A DNA stretch of 64,000 nt from Holdemanella biformis DSM 3989 (GTDB lineage Bacteria; Bacillota_I; Bacilli_A; Erysipelotrichales; Erysipelotrichaceae). This document shows, in pieces, positions 1 to 8,366 of this stretch. The translations under genes and the position numbers were made by a program. The stretch covers positions 89,884 to 153,883 of the forward strand of contig NZ_DS996846.1 of NCBI RefSeq assembly GCF_000156655.1, in the 5' to 3' direction. The notes beneath the pieces are model-generated. The model did no database searches. It saw nothing but the letters and a program-made list of their open reading frames with translations, and was not told the DNA's origin. Position 1 is the stretch's first letter, and every line of letters begins with the position of its first letter.

Positions 1-1
1 C

Positions 2-27
2 AAAAAAAGCCGAGGTATTTCCCCGGC
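2..27 (-). terminator. Rho-independent terminator / attenuator
   Basis: On the minus strand a 7-bp GC-rich stem (GCCGGGG/CCTCGGC, one G-U pair) is followed by seven T. It lies 11 nt after the stop of a Met-rich leader ORF, an attenuator arrangement. The 5' arm can alternatively pair CCGGG with CCCGG inside the ORF (plus positions 65-69). Confidence 0.8.
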
Positions 28-37
28 AATCGCACAC

Positions 38-121
38 TTAAATAAGCGACAAACGAATTGAAAACCGGGTCACATTTTTTAACATATACATTTGCATCAT
101 TGATATCATCATTGTTTTCAT
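38..121 (-). CDS. Met-rich leader peptide, 27 aa
   Basis: A short ORF encodes MKTMMISMMQMYM followed by LKNVTRFSIRLSLI. Seven of the first 13 residues are Met. The start has an excellent ribosome-binding site (AAGGAGG, 7 nt upstream), and a consensus-like promoter lies about 25 nt further up. The stop is followed by a strong terminator. This layout is what is known for ribosome-mediated attenuation, where stalling at codons for a scarce aminoacyl-tRNA lets an antiterminator form; the predicted signal here is Met-tRNA limitation. The regulated gene lies beyond the left edge, so its role is inferred. It is not a membrane toxin by composition. The ORF itself is convincing; the attenuation mechanism is less certain. 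Confidence 0.7.
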   Translation of the reverse strand: MKTMMISMMQMYMLKNVTRFSIRLSLI

Positions 122-146
122 TTTCGTTTCCTCCTTGCATGTCTGT

Positions 147-175
147 ATTCTACAAGAAGGTTTAGCTATTGTCTA
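147..175 (-). promoter_or_regulatory. Promoter of the Met-rich leader
   Basis: Minus-strand TAGACA (170-175), a 17-bp spacer and TAGAAT (147-152). It lies between the LysR stop and the leader ORF, so the leader is an independent transcript starting near 140. Confidence 0.55.
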
Positions 176-205
176 ATTGTTAAATTTTTGAAGCAGTAAT
201 AAATT

Positions 206-1126
206 TTATTTATTACTAAAATAATCTTTCATTGTTTGAATATACGTATTCCCAATCTCACTTAAAACCGTATATTTTCGAGTGATATATCCTATTTCCA
301 TTATGGAATTTGGATTTTCTACATTAGCCTGGTACGGAACAACTACATAGTCATCCCCATTCAAATCTTTACTAATGATCCCAGAACATAAAGTATATCC
401 ATTCAGTCCTCTCATTAAATTAAGCATCGTAGCACGATTATTCACTTGAATCTTTCTTGGAAATTCATTTTCAACCAATATCTCCTCTGCCGTATACATC
501 GAAGGATTATCCCCTTGATCAAATGTCATATTGGGATAGGGCAATAATTCTTCATACGTAATTGATTTTTTCTTAGCAAGAGGATGTCCCTTATACAAAT
601 ACACAAAGGCATCGCAATCGGCTAATTTATGAAATTCTAAATTCCATTCATCAAATTGTTTCATCATAAAATGACGATTGTAGTTCGATAAATATAAGAT
701 TCCTATCTCACTTAAAGAATTACCCACATCTTCAATGACATGCATTGTCTTTGTTTCACTGATCGCAAAATCATATTTAGAAGTCCCATATTTCTTTACT
801 GTATCCACAAATGCTTTGGTCGCAAACGAATAGTGTTGACAAGATACGCGAAACTTAATTCTTCTTAAACTTTCATCTTCATATCGATTCTTTAATAACT
901 CATATTGTTGATAAAGCTGTCTTGCGTATGTTAAAAACTCTTGTCCTTGTTGCGTCACAGTGACTCCATGACTTGTACGATTAAAGATTTGAATATTTAG
1001 TTCTTTTTCAAGCGATTGAATGGCAGACGTTAAAGTAGGTTGTGAAACAAAAAGCTTTTCAGCCGCCTTATTCATAGTTTTCTCATCGGATACCGTTAAT
1101 ACATAAAGTAATTGTTGAAGCGTCAT
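206..1126 (-). CDS. LysR-family transcriptional regulator
   Basis: 306 residues, the usual LysR length. Residues 1-60 form the winged HTH, with the typical stretch TMNKAAEKLFVSQPTLTSAI. Residues about 90-300 form the periplasmic-binding-like effector domain. The start is supported by AAGGAG seven nt upstream. The gene lies downstream of, and on the same strand as, an M20 amidohydrolase and an amino-acid ABC transporter but is separated from them by a terminator, so it probably has its own promoter in the 95-bp gap. LysR proteins often control neighbouring genes, so the amidohydrolase/transporter is a reasonable but unproven target. The effector is unknown. Confidence 0.85.
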   Translation of the reverse strand: MTLQQLLYVLTVSDEKTMNKAAEKLFVSQPTLTSAIQSLEKELNIQIFNRTSHGVTVTQQGQEFLTYARQLYQQYELLKNRYEDESLRRIKFRVSCQHYSFATKAFVDTVKKYGTSKYDFAISETKTMHVIEDVGNSLSEIGILYLSNYNRHFMMKQFDEWNLEFHKLADCDAFVYLYKGHPLAKKKSITYEELLPYPNMTFDQGDNPSMYTAEEILVENEFPRKIQVNNRATMLNLMRGLNGYTLCSGIISKDLNGDDYVVVPYQANVENPNSIMEIGYITRKYTVLSEIGNTYIQTMKDYFSNK

Positions 1127-1182
1127 TTTCAGTCTCCTTTATTTATATTGTTTTAATGAATATTTGTTGATTTTCAAGATTC

Positions 1183-1210
1183 CAAAATAAAAGAGCTTGA
1201 CAAGCTCTTT
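1183..1210 (-). terminator. Terminator after the M20 amidohydrolase
   Basis: Minus-strand stem AAAGAGCTT/AAGCTCTTT followed by TTATTTT, 12 nt past the amidohydrolase stop. Confidence 0.8.
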
Positions 1211-1221
1211 ACCTATAAAAG

Positions 1222-2427
1222 TTAGTTCTCCTTTTGATGTTCAACATGCCAAGCATGATCCTCTTTCACTTTCGCAAGTTCTTCTGGATTTTCAAATAAT
1301 TCTAGCGCCGTAAAAGCCAATGCTTTTGCCCCTTTGACAATCGCATCCATTGCCTTTTGACTGCATGAAGCATCCACCATATCTTGACTATGTCCTGCAA
1401 TCTGTACATCTGTAATACTAATGTGTGGTTGAATCGTAGGTACAACCTGACTAATATTACCTACATCACTACTTCCAGGCATGACCACATCTTCTACATG
1501 CTTTACAGTATTGCCAAGTTCTGTAATATATTTTTCATAGATCGCATCTAAAGAAGGTGTTAAAACCATATTTTCTACAAGATTTTGATACAACTTCATA
1601 CTTGAAGTACAACTCGTCTGTAAAGCGGAACCCTTCACAATATTTTCTACTTTTTCGTATAACTCATGTAATGTATCAATATCAGCAGCACGAATATAAT
1701 ATTTAGCCTTTGTGTATTCTGGAATGACATTAGGAGCTGTTCCTCCCTCAACAATCACACCATGAATACGAATACGATCGGTGAGTTGTTGGCGTAAAAC
1801 ACCAATGGCTGCATATGTTAAGATTTGCGCATCCAACGCATTGATTCCATCTTGAGGGCAGCCTGCTGCATGAGCTGGCTTTCCCCAAAATTCGATATCA
1901 ACAGGTGCACATGCATAATTACGCGTACTTAATCCATCTTCACTACCTGAGCCTGGATGAGTGCATAGGGCAAAATCCACATCGTTTAAGTAGCCCTTCT
2001 TCACAAAAGACCCCTTGGCACTTCCATTTTGTCCACCCTCTTCTCCAGGTGTTCCATATACACGTACTTCCCCACCAATTTGATCCACTATACTTTTTAA
2101 AGCAGCACCGGCAAGTGCAGAAGTAGCTCCAAATACATTGTGACCACAACCATGGCCTAAACCTGCAAGTGCATCATATTCTGCAAGAAAAACAACCGTA
2201 GGACCTGGTTTCTTACTTTTGTAGGTTGCCGCAAAGCCTGTACGATGTCCTGCCGCTGGTAATTCAATCTCAAATCCTTCTTTTTTTAATTGTTCACTCA
2301 ATGTTTGTGAAGCAAAATATTCAAAATCACTGACTTCCGGCTTGGCATGAATAGCCAAAGAAATATCTTGATATATTTTTGCGTTTGTATCTATAAATTG
2401 AGAAATTTGATTCTTTAATTCTGACAT
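1222..2427 (-). CDS. M20-family amidohydrolase (PM20D2/AbgB-like)
   Basis: A 401-residue zinc-type M20 peptidase. Visible motifs are FLAEYDAL (about 80-87), GHGCGHN (about 90-96, metal-binding Cys/His) and GTPGEEGG (about 125-132, catalytic Glu pair). A central lid domain with conserved His (PAHAAGCP) follows. The AEYDAL-GHGCGHN pattern is typical of the branch containing p-aminobenzoyl-glutamate hydrolase subunit B and Xaa-Arg dipeptidase-like enzymes, so it probably hydrolyses an N-acyl or peptide amide bond. The start is set at ATG 2427, with TAGGAGG upstream; an in-frame start at 2484 would lie inside the -35 box. Its neighbour is a polar amino-acid uptake system, which suggests import and deacylation of an amino-acid conjugate. 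No signal peptide, so cytosolic. The exact substrate is unknown. Confidence 0.85.
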   Translation of the reverse strand: MSELKNQISQFIDTNAKIYQDISLAIHAKPEVSDFEYFASQTLSEQLKKEGFEIELPAAGHRTGFAATYKSKKPGPTVVFLAEYDALAGLGHGCGHNVFGATSALAGAALKSIVDQIGGEVRVYGTPGEEGGQNGSAKGSFVKKGYLNDVDFALCTHPGSGSEDGLSTRNYACAPVDIEFWGKPAHAAGCPQDGINALDAQILTYAAIGVLRQQLTDRIRIHGVIVEGGTAPNVIPEYTKAKYYIRAADIDTLHELYEKVENIVKGSALQTSCTSSMKLYQNLVENMVLTPSLDAIYEKYITELGNTVKHVEDVVMPGSSDVGNISQVVPTIQPHISITDVQIAGHSQDMVDASCSQKAMDAIVKGAKALAFTALELFENPEELAKVKEDHAWHVEHQKEN

Positions 2428-2455
2428 AAAATAGTTCCTCCTAAAAGTTGGATCT

Positions 2456-2484
2456 ATTGTACAAAGAACAAGTGTTATATTCAA
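2456..2484 (-). promoter_or_regulatory. Promoter of the M20 amidohydrolase
   Basis: Minus-strand TTGAAT (2479-2484), 17-bp spacer, TACAAT (2456-2461), just upstream of the AGGAGG site. It shows the gene is transcribed separately from the ABC operon. Confidence 0.5.
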
Positions 2485-2530
2485 ATTCTATTTATTTATA
2501 TCTGGTTATAAATTATTTTTATATTTAAGT

Positions 2531-2555
2531 AAAAAGAAAAACGGCATAGCCGCTT
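2531..2555 (-). terminator. Terminator of the amino-acid ABC operon
   Basis: Minus-strand AAGCGGC-TAT-GCCGTTT followed by TTCTTTTT. The stem starts inside the stop codon of the substrate-binding protein. Confidence 0.65.
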
Positions 2556-3336
2556 ATTCTTTCGTTAGATCCTCACCAAAATACTTGATAGAAATCTTAG
2601 ATAAAGTTCCATCTTCTTTTAGTTCTTTTAAAGCCTTATTTACAGCTTTCTTTAAAGAGGCATTATCATCCCCTTTTACCATTGGAATCGCATAGGGTGT
2701 AGATTCTTTGGATTGATCGACAATTTTAAATGAACTATCCTTTGTCGTTTGAAGATAATCATTAATTGAAGTAGCCGCATTGATTGTCGCATCCACACCA
2801 CCACTCTTTACAAGATCCATACATTTTGTTAAATCATCAACACCTTTTACGGTTGCCCCATAGTCTTCACCCAATTCCATATAAGTAGATCCAATCGAAT
2901 TGGCCGTTGTCTTTCCTTTTAAATCACCAAACGAAGTAATTGTCGTATTATCATTACGAACAACTAAGACTGTATGATCATATGCATAAGGTGTAGAAAA
3001 ATCAAACTTCTTTTCTCTTTCCTTTGTGATATCGACACCATTAATAACTAAATCATACGTACCAGTTGATAATCCAGTTAATAATCCATCCCATTTACCT
3101 TCTACAATATTGGCTTTTACACCTAATTTCTTGGCAATATTCTTAGCAACTTCTACATCTACACCCACCAATTTATCATCCTTATCATGATAAGAAAATG
3201 GTTGCCAATCGCCTTCTAAACCAATTGTGATTTCACCTTTATCTTGAATTGTAGCTAAATGATCCTTACTAGATCCACATCCTACTAAAGTAAAAACCAT
3301 AGTTGTACTTAATAAACCTGCTAATAATTTTTTCAT
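2554..3336 (-). CDS. Amino-acid ABC transporter, substrate-binding lipoprotein
   Basis: 260 residues with a lipoprotein signal: basic N-terminus, hydrophobic core and lipobox LVGC (Cys20). The mature part is a type II periplasmic-binding fold of the solute-binding family 3, with the opening GEITIGLEGDWQPFSYHDKD, a family 3 signature close to the N-terminus, and GTYDLVINGVDITKERE in the hinge region. It would capture a polar amino acid or derivative at the outer membrane face and hand it to the adjacent permease. It is the third gene of the unit permease-ATPase-binding protein, starting 1 nt after the ATPase stop. The ligand cannot be read from sequence; the nearby M20 amidohydrolase hints at an acylated or dipeptide-like amino acid. 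Confidence 0.9.
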   Translation of the reverse strand: MKKLLAGLLSTTMVFTLVGCGSSKDHLATIQDKGEITIGLEGDWQPFSYHDKDDKLVGVDVEVAKNIAKKLGVKANIVEGKWDGLLTGLSTGTYDLVINGVDITKEREKKFDFSTPYAYDHTVLVVRNDNTTITSFGDLKGKTTANSIGSTYMELGEDYGATVKGVDDLTKCMDLVKSGGVDATINAATSINDYLQTTKDSSFKIVDQSKESTPYAIPMVKGDDNASLKKAVNKALKELKEDGTLSKISIKYFGEDLTKE

Positions 3337-3337
3337 C

Positions 3338-4078
3338 TTACATTTCCTCTTTCCTTAAAAATTCTTTTGTTCGTTCTTGTTTCGGATTTTCAAAGAAATC
3401 CTTTGAATTACCTTCTTCAACGATTTTTCCTTCTTCCATCAAAATCACATGACTAGAAACATTTTTCGCAAAAGCCATCTCATGCGTGACCACAACCATA
3501 GTCATTCCTTCATTAGCTAATGTTTTCATTACGCTTAATACTTCTTGAATCAATTCTGGATCCAGTGCTGAAGTTGGTTCATCAAAATAAATGATGTCAG
3601 GGCTTGTTGCTAATGCTCTTGCGATTGCGACACGCTGTTGTTGTCCACCCGATAATTGTGAAGGATAATGATTGGCACGATCTTGCATTCCTACTTTTTC
3701 AAGCATCTGCATACCAATTAAATCCGCATCTTCTTTGGAAACATTTCTAGCTACAGTAAGACCTAATGTTACATTTTGTAGGGCTGTTTTATTCGCAAAT
3801 AAATTGTAATTTTGAAATACAAATCCCGTATGCTTTCTAAGATCTGCAATTTCCTTCTTTGATGTATTTGATAAATCATAAGATTGATTTTTAAAAGTCA
3901 TAAATCCTACATCCGCTGTCTCTAAATAATTGATACAGCGTAATAAAGTTGTCTTACCTGATCCCGAAGGGCCTAATATCGCAATGACATCTCCTTTATT
4001 GACTGTAAGATCAATACCTTTTAAAACATGTAAATTTCCAAATGATTTATGAATATCTTTAATTTCTAATAAAGCCAT
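3338..4078 (-). CDS. Amino-acid ABC transporter, ATP-binding protein
   Basis: 246 residues, standard for the polar amino-acid (GlnQ/HisP-type) ATPases. Walker [10 protein letters not shown] is near residue 36, the Q-loop is FVFQNYNLF, the signature is LSGGQQQR near 143, Walker B with catalytic Glu is [12 protein letters not shown] near 162, and the switch His is in VVTHEM. It powers import through the permease encoded 3 nt upstream; the binding protein follows with a 1-nt gap. All catalytic motifs are intact. It is cytosolic and associated with the membrane. Confidence 0.95.
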   Translation of the reverse strand: MALLEIKDIHKSFGNLHVLKGIDLTVNKGDVIAILGPSGSGKTTLLRCINYLETADVGFMTFKNQSYDLSNTSKKEIADLRKHTGFVFQNYNLFANKTALQNVTLGLTVARNVSKEDADLIGMQMLEKVGMQDRANHYPSQLSGGQQQRVAIARALATSPDIIYFDEPTSALDPELIQEVLSVMKTLANEGMTMVVVTHEMAFAKNVSSHVILMEEGKIVEEGNSKDFFENPKQERTKEFLRKEEM

Positions 4079-4081
4079 TCT

Positions 4082-4738
4082 CTATCTCCCTGCCTGATAA
4101 TAATTCAGTTTCTTTTCACCCCAAGCTTGCAGCCAAGTTAAAACTGTACAGAAAATTAAATAGACGAATGCGACTTCTATATATAATTGCATAAACTGAT
4201 AGGTTCTTCCCGCAATTCTTTCTGTCTGCATAAACATTTCTGTAACAGTAATATTCGCTGCTAAAGAAGTATCTTTTACAAGTGAAATCAAGTTATTAAA
4301 CAAAGATGGAAAAGCACTTCGAAAAGCTTGTGGTAAAATAATATGCATCATGATCTGCATATAGCTCATTCCTACACAGTATCCGGCTTCCATTTGTCCT
4401 TGTGGTACACTTTCAATCGAGCCACGAATCGTTTCAGCACAATAAGCGCCCGTATTTAATGAGAATACGATAATAGCGGCAGTAATAGCCGATATTCTTA
4501 CGCCAATTGACTGCATACCAAAATACATAATAAACAATTGTACAAGCATAGGCGTTCCTCTAAATATCCATATATAGAATTGAACAATATTCTTTGCGAT
4601 TGGTACTTTCGCATATTGAATTATGGCACATACAATAGCTATTAGCATTGCGATAATAAATGATACTAGCGCAAGTGGTAATGTTATTACAATTCCCGAA
4701 ATAAATATTTTTGGGAATGATTCTAAAAACAATTCCAT
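4082..4738 (-). CDS. Amino-acid ABC transporter, permease
   Basis: 218 residues with about five membrane segments, typical of HisM/GlnP-type permeases of the polar amino-acid family. The EAA loop that docks with the ATPase is visible as QGQMEAGYCVGMSYMQIMMHIILPQAFR (start about 115). The segment FRGTPMLVQLFIMYFG is a family hallmark. The start is supported by AAGGAGGG. It is the first gene of the three-gene uptake operon. Only one permease is present, so the transporter probably works with a homodimer. Confidence 0.92.
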   Translation of the reverse strand: MELFLESFPKIFISGIVITLPLALVSFIIAMLIAIVCAIIQYAKVPIAKNIVQFYIWIFRGTPMLVQLFIMYFGMQSIGVRISAITAAIIVFSLNTGAYCAETIRGSIESVPQGQMEAGYCVGMSYMQIMMHIILPQAFRSAFPSLFNNLISLVKDTSLAANITVTEMFMQTERIAGRTYQFMQLYIEVAFVYLIFCTVLTWLQAWGEKKLNYYQAGR

Positions 4739-4774
4739 TCTTTCCCTCCTTAAAATCTTTTTATTAGTTTACAC

Positions 4775-4796
4775 CCTAAAGCAAACTTTAGGTCAA
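4775..4796 (-). promoter_or_regulatory. ABC-operon promoter with embedded dyad operator
   Basis: Minus-strand TTGACC (4791-4796) about 17-19 bp before TGTAAACT, directly ahead of the permease. The spacer is almost wholly a perfect dyad, CCTAAAG-TTTG-CTTTAGG (4775-4792), the usual place for a repressor operator. The repressor is not identified. Confidence 0.5.
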
Positions 4797-5732
4797 CTAA
4801 ATCAATCCAAACGATTTTAATATCGTTAACCAGAATGTAATACTAAAAGCACTAAGCAGTGTTGTTAACATCACAACACTTGATGTTAATACACCTTTAT
4901 GTCCCATACTTTTAGCCATCACAAAACCAGATACGGTTGTACTTGAACCGCACATAATCAAAATGGCAACTAAAGCTTGATTTCTAAATCCCAATAGAGC
5001 AGCAATTGGTAAGAAGATAGCACAAAAACCAATTAACTTCATAAATGTACAGAATAAGGATGGTTTTAATTCCCCTTTTGCCTGATCAAAATCAAAAGTG
5101 GCTCCCATCGCCATTAAACCTAGTGGTGTTGCCGTACTTGCGATCATTGAAATCGTTTTATTGATAACTTGAGGCAATTGAAATGGTAATAAACTAACAA
5201 GTACACCTACAACAATTCCTAGAATCAGTGGATTCTTTAAAATTCCAACAAACGTCTTCTTATAGTTAACCTTTGATTGTTCAGCCTTAAAGAAAGATAG
5301 AATCACAACAGATACTACGTTATACACAAATACAACACTCATCAACATCAATGGGGCAACACCAACGTCTGGATAAATATTCGATGTTAATGCAAGTCCT
5401 AATAAGGCAGCACTGCTTCTGTAACAAGCTTGAATAAATTCACCTTGAATCGCTTTATCTTTTAAACGTAATGAAAATAATATAGATAATAATATACTTA
5501 TTAAAGTAGCTACTACGCAAAATACGACAAACTTTGTATCCCAAAGATCTTTAAAATTAGATTTAGACACATCGACAAACAACAATAGTGGCAACGACAC
5601 TTTAAAGACAAATGAATTAAGTTTGGATGCCAAGACATCCTCTAAAATATTCATTTTATTTAAAAAATAACCGACAACCATCAATAGAAAGATGGGAATC
5701 GTTGCATTTAAGCTAAATAATAAATTTTCCAC
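4797..5732 (-). CDS. AEC-family (auxin efflux carrier-type) permease
   Basis: 311 residues with about ten hydrophobic segments arranged as in the AEC/BART transporters (for example malonate or malate carriers of bacteria). It opens with LFSLNATIPIFLLMVVGYFLNKMNI, the usual first helix of this family, and has the conserved MGATFDF region near the middle. The start is GTG with GGAGGG 7 nt upstream. It stands alone between the GRE operon terminator and the ABC operon promoter. The substrate is unknown; family members export or import organic acids. Confidence 0.85.
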   Translation of the reverse strand: MENLLFSLNATIPIFLLMVVGYFLNKMNILEDVLASKLNSFVFKVSLPLLLFVDVSKSNFKDLWDTKFVVFCVVATLISILLSILFSLRLKDKAIQGEFIQACYRSSAALLGLALTSNIYPDVGVAPLMLMSVVFVYNVVSVVILSFFKAEQSKVNYKKTFVGILKNPLILGIVVGVLVSLLPFQLPQVINKTISMIASTATPLGLMAMGATFDFDQAKGELKPSLFCTFMKLIGFCAIFLPIAALLGFRNQALVAILIMCGSSTTVSGFVMAKSMGHKGVLTSSVVMLTTLLSAFSITFWLTILKSFGLI

Positions 5733-5842
5733 AAAAATCCCTCCAAAACTAAATTATTGTTATTTTAACACAAATCTTATTCTTATGGATTGAATATACA
5801 TTTTATTCATTAAATGAATTACAACAATCAAAGAAATGTGAC

Positions 5843-5887
5843 AAAATTAAAAGGATTAACTCCTATAGAATACAGGAATCAATCCTT
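5843..5887 (-). terminator. Terminator of the glycyl-radical-enzyme operon
   Basis: A 14-bp minus-strand stem (AAGGATTGATTCCT with AGGAGTTAATCCTT, two G-U pairs) followed by TTAATTTT, about 50 nt after the NanE-like stop. Confidence 0.8.
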
Positions 5888-5938
5888 ATGTGCTAATTTA
5901 ATATCCAAGAAAATGAGGTCACTACATTTTAATTGTTC

Positions 5939-6712
5939 TTACTTTAATTCATTCGAATGTTTTGCACGCTCTGCATCACGCCAGTTATTCTGATATTTTC
6001 CTAGACAGTCTACAAATCGTTTTGTGACATAATGCGGACGAGTAATTGCACTTCCAACAACAACACTATGACATCCAATAAAAATACATTTCATCGCATC
6101 TTCTGGTGAATAGATATGTCCTTCCATCATGACACAAGCTTCCTCTTGTAGTTCACGACACATTTCAGCTACCATTCTAAAGTCTGCACCTTCAATATGT
6201 GCTGTTTCTTGCGTATATCCATAAAGTGTAGGAGCTACAATTTCCGCTCCATTTGCCGAAGCATGTTTTGCCTCTTCAATATTTGAAACATCCGCAAAAA
6301 TCAAATGATCAGGATATTTCTTGCGTACTTGAGGAAGTAAATCCCATGCGATAGTTCCCTCATGTGTTTTTTGTGCTGTACAATCGATTGCGATAATATC
6401 CGCTCCAGCCGCTACAATTTCATCCACCTCTTTCATTGTAGGGGTAATAAATACATCCGTATCCTCATGCCATACTTTATATAAACCAATGATTGGCAAA
6501 CCAAGATTGGCTTCTTTTACTTTGCGAATTTGTTCTGGGGAATTTAATCGTAAACCTACAGCACCTCCCCATTTTGCGCATTCTGCCATTTTTACAACCA
6601 TATCTTCTGTATAAATAGGCTCATCTTTCTGTGTTTGACAAGAAACAATAAGCCCACCTTTTAAACTTTCTAATAATGCTAATTTTTTAGGATCATTTGT
6701 CTTCATTTTCAT
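5939..6712 (-). CDS. nanE: NanE-type N-acylmannosamine-6-phosphate 2-epimerase
   Basis: 257 residues, a TIM barrel of the NanE family, normally converting ManNAc-6-P to GlcNAc-6-P in sialic-acid use. Family segments are intact: GGLIVSCQ at the first strand, GGAVGLRLNSPEQI, PIIGLYK with the conserved Lys, ITPTMKEVDEIVAAGADIIAIDCT, MMEGHIYSPEDA with the conserved Glu, and VVVGSAITRP in the phosphate-binding loop. The gene overlaps the DeoR gene by 20 nt and ends the GRE operon. No nanA, nanK or sialidase lies in this window, so it may act on another 2-acylamino or 2-keto sugar phosphate linked to the GRE. The fold assignment is firm; the substrate is not. Confidence 0.8.
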   Translation of the reverse strand: MKMKTNDPKKLALLESLKGGLIVSCQTQKDEPIYTEDMVVKMAECAKWGGAVGLRLNSPEQIRKVKEANLGLPIIGLYKVWHEDTDVFITPTMKEVDEIVAAGADIIAIDCTAQKTHEGTIAWDLLPQVRKKYPDHLIFADVSNIEEAKHASANGAEIVAPTLYGYTQETAHIEGADFRMVAEMCRELQEEACVMMEGHIYSPEDAMKCIFIGCHSVVVGSAITRPHYVTKRFVDCLGKYQNNWRDAERAKHSNELK

Positions 6713-7478
6713 CTTCTCCTTTGCAAACTAAAAAATTATCTGGTATTTCCCTAGCTTCTTCATATGCATCAACATATACGCTATGGAAATCTTTTAAGCT
6801 TGCCCAATTGCACATAGCCTTTACACCATATTTAGATGCATCTATCAATAAATCACACTTTTCACTGCATTCCATAATAGCCTTTTTACAGGCTCCAACA
6901 TTGAAATCAAATACATATACATTTCCATTTTCTAAATCAATGCCATTTGTACTTAAAAAAGCATGATCAAAATGAAACTGTCGAATCATTTCCAATGTCA
7001 AAGAACCATAACTCGTATCATATGACTTATTAAATTCTCCTCCCAATAAAAAGATATCTCCCTTAAAACTAGCAGGTAGTTTTCGAATCAAATAAATACT
7101 TGGAGTAACCAGTTTAATTCTTTTATCTTGAATATAATCTAAAATATGTGCAGGTGTTGTTCCAGAATCAATATATATGCAATCGCCATCACGAATACTT
7201 CGTGCAGCATGTGCGCAAATCAATTTTTTTTCTTCCATGTTCAAATTTTCTTTTGACACAACAGACATCTCATTAAAATTTGTCAAAGTTGTACTCACAC
7301 TTTTTAAGCTAGCACCGCCACGCTCTCTTTGAATCAAGCCTTGATTTTCTAATTCAATCAAATCACGCATGACACTTGATCTTGAAACATCAAAACTTTC
7401 CTGTAATTCTTTAACTGTCACGAATTGTCTTTCTTCTAAAAGCTGTACAATTCGAACCATTCTTTCTTTTGAAAGCAT
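6693..7478 (-). CDS. DeoR-family transcriptional regulator
   Basis: 261 residues. Residues 1-57 are the DeoR helix-turn-helix (FVTVKELQESFDVSRSSVMRDLIELENQGLI). Residues about 75-240 form the DeoRC sensor, with the phosphosugar-binding sequence YIDSGTTPAHI. DeoR proteins usually sense a phosphorylated sugar intermediate of the pathway they control. The gene is third in the operon, 3 nt after the activase and overlapping the epimerase, so it is very likely the operon's own regulator. The likely operators are the CAT-decamer array at 10651-10700 over the operon promoter. This supports a sugar-phosphate substrate for the pathway. Confidence 0.88.
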   Translation of the reverse strand: MLSKERMVRIVQLLEERQFVTVKELQESFDVSRSSVMRDLIELENQGLIQRERGGASLKSVSTTLTNFNEMSVVSKENLNMEEKKLICAHAARSIRDGDCIYIDSGTTPAHILDYIQDKRIKLVTPSIYLIRKLPASFKGDIFLLGGEFNKSYDTSYGSLTLEMIRQFHFDHAFLSTNGIDLENGNVYVFDFNVGACKKAIMECSEKCDLLIDASKYGVKAMCNWASLKDFHSVYVDAYEEAREIPDNFLVCKGEDENEDK

Positions 7479-7481
7479 ATA

Positions 7482-8366
7482 TTATCCTCCTATTTTTACT
7501 TTCACACCCCATTTTTTTCCAATATCCATATAGGGATTCAAAATATCACGATCCATCATAGAATCTTGATCATATTTAAATTTTATTTGCATTTGATTCC
7601 ATTTATTTTTTCCCATAGTATGAAAGGGTAGAAGGTTAACTTCAGCAAGTTTTAATACAGCACAAAACTTTATAACCTCTTCACAAATATCATCATTGAA
7701 CCTTGGAATTACCGGCATTCTTACAATCACTTTATTTGGACAATACTTTGCGAGATATCTGAAATTATTTAAAATCAAATCTAAATTCGCACCTGTAACA
7801 TCTTTTAATTTTTTAGCATCTAAATGCTTTAAGTCCATTAAAAACAAATCTATATACGGCAATGCCTGCTCCAATTTATCTAAACTGTAATTTCCCGTTG
7901 TTTCTACTGCAACATGTAATCCATTTTCTTTACATTGTTTAACCAATTCTAAAAAAGCATCAAACTGCATAAAAGGTTCTCCACCACTAATCGTGACGCC
8001 ACCATTGGATTGATCAAAATAATCTTTATCTTTTAAAACTTCCTTGATTACCTCATCAATTTCTATATCTTTCCCTACAAAAGAAATCGCATCTTGTAAA
8101 CAAGCATCCTCACACTTTTTACAATATATACATTTATCAATATCCCACTGAAATGGAAATGAAATCGCCTCCTGTGCACACATGTACATACAAGTTTTAC
8201 ATTGAACACACTTTCTTTCATCATGCAGTAAAGTGGGTTCCATCTTCCATGTCTCAGGATTAGCACACCAGGGACAATGTAGTGGACATCCCTTTAAAAA
8301 CACAGTTGTTCGAATGCCAGGCCCATCATGGGTGGCAAACTTTTCAATATTCGATACTCTAATCAT
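7482..8366 (-). CDS. Glycyl-radical enzyme activating protein (radical SAM)
   Basis: 294 residues. The radical-SAM cluster motif is C27-x3-C31-x2-C34 (GCPLHCPWCANP). Two ferredoxin-type clusters follow (CVQCKTCMYMCAQEAI and CIYCKKCEDACLQDAI, about 53-100). These extra clusters are typical of activases of non-PFL glycyl-radical enzymes. SAM-binding GGEP is present as ISGGEPFMQF. It would install the glycyl radical at Gly731 of the GRE encoded immediately upstream; the two genes overlap by 8 nt, suggesting translational coupling. It is an anaerobic, oxygen-sensitive enzyme of the cytosol. Confidence 0.93.
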   Translation of the reverse strand: MIRVSNIEKFATHDGPGIRTTVFLKGCPLHCPWCANPETWKMEPTLLHDERKCVQCKTCMYMCAQEAISFPFQWDIDKCIYCKKCEDACLQDAISFVGKDIEIDEVIKEVLKDKDYFDQSNGGVTISGGEPFMQFDAFLELVKQCKENGLHVAVETTGNYSLDKLEQALPYIDLFLMDLKHLDAKKLKDVTGANLDLILNNFRYLAKYCPNKVIVRMPVIPRFNDDICEEVIKFCAVLKLAEVNLLPFHTMGKNKWNQMQIKFKYDQDSMMDRDILNPYMDIGKKWGVKVKIGG

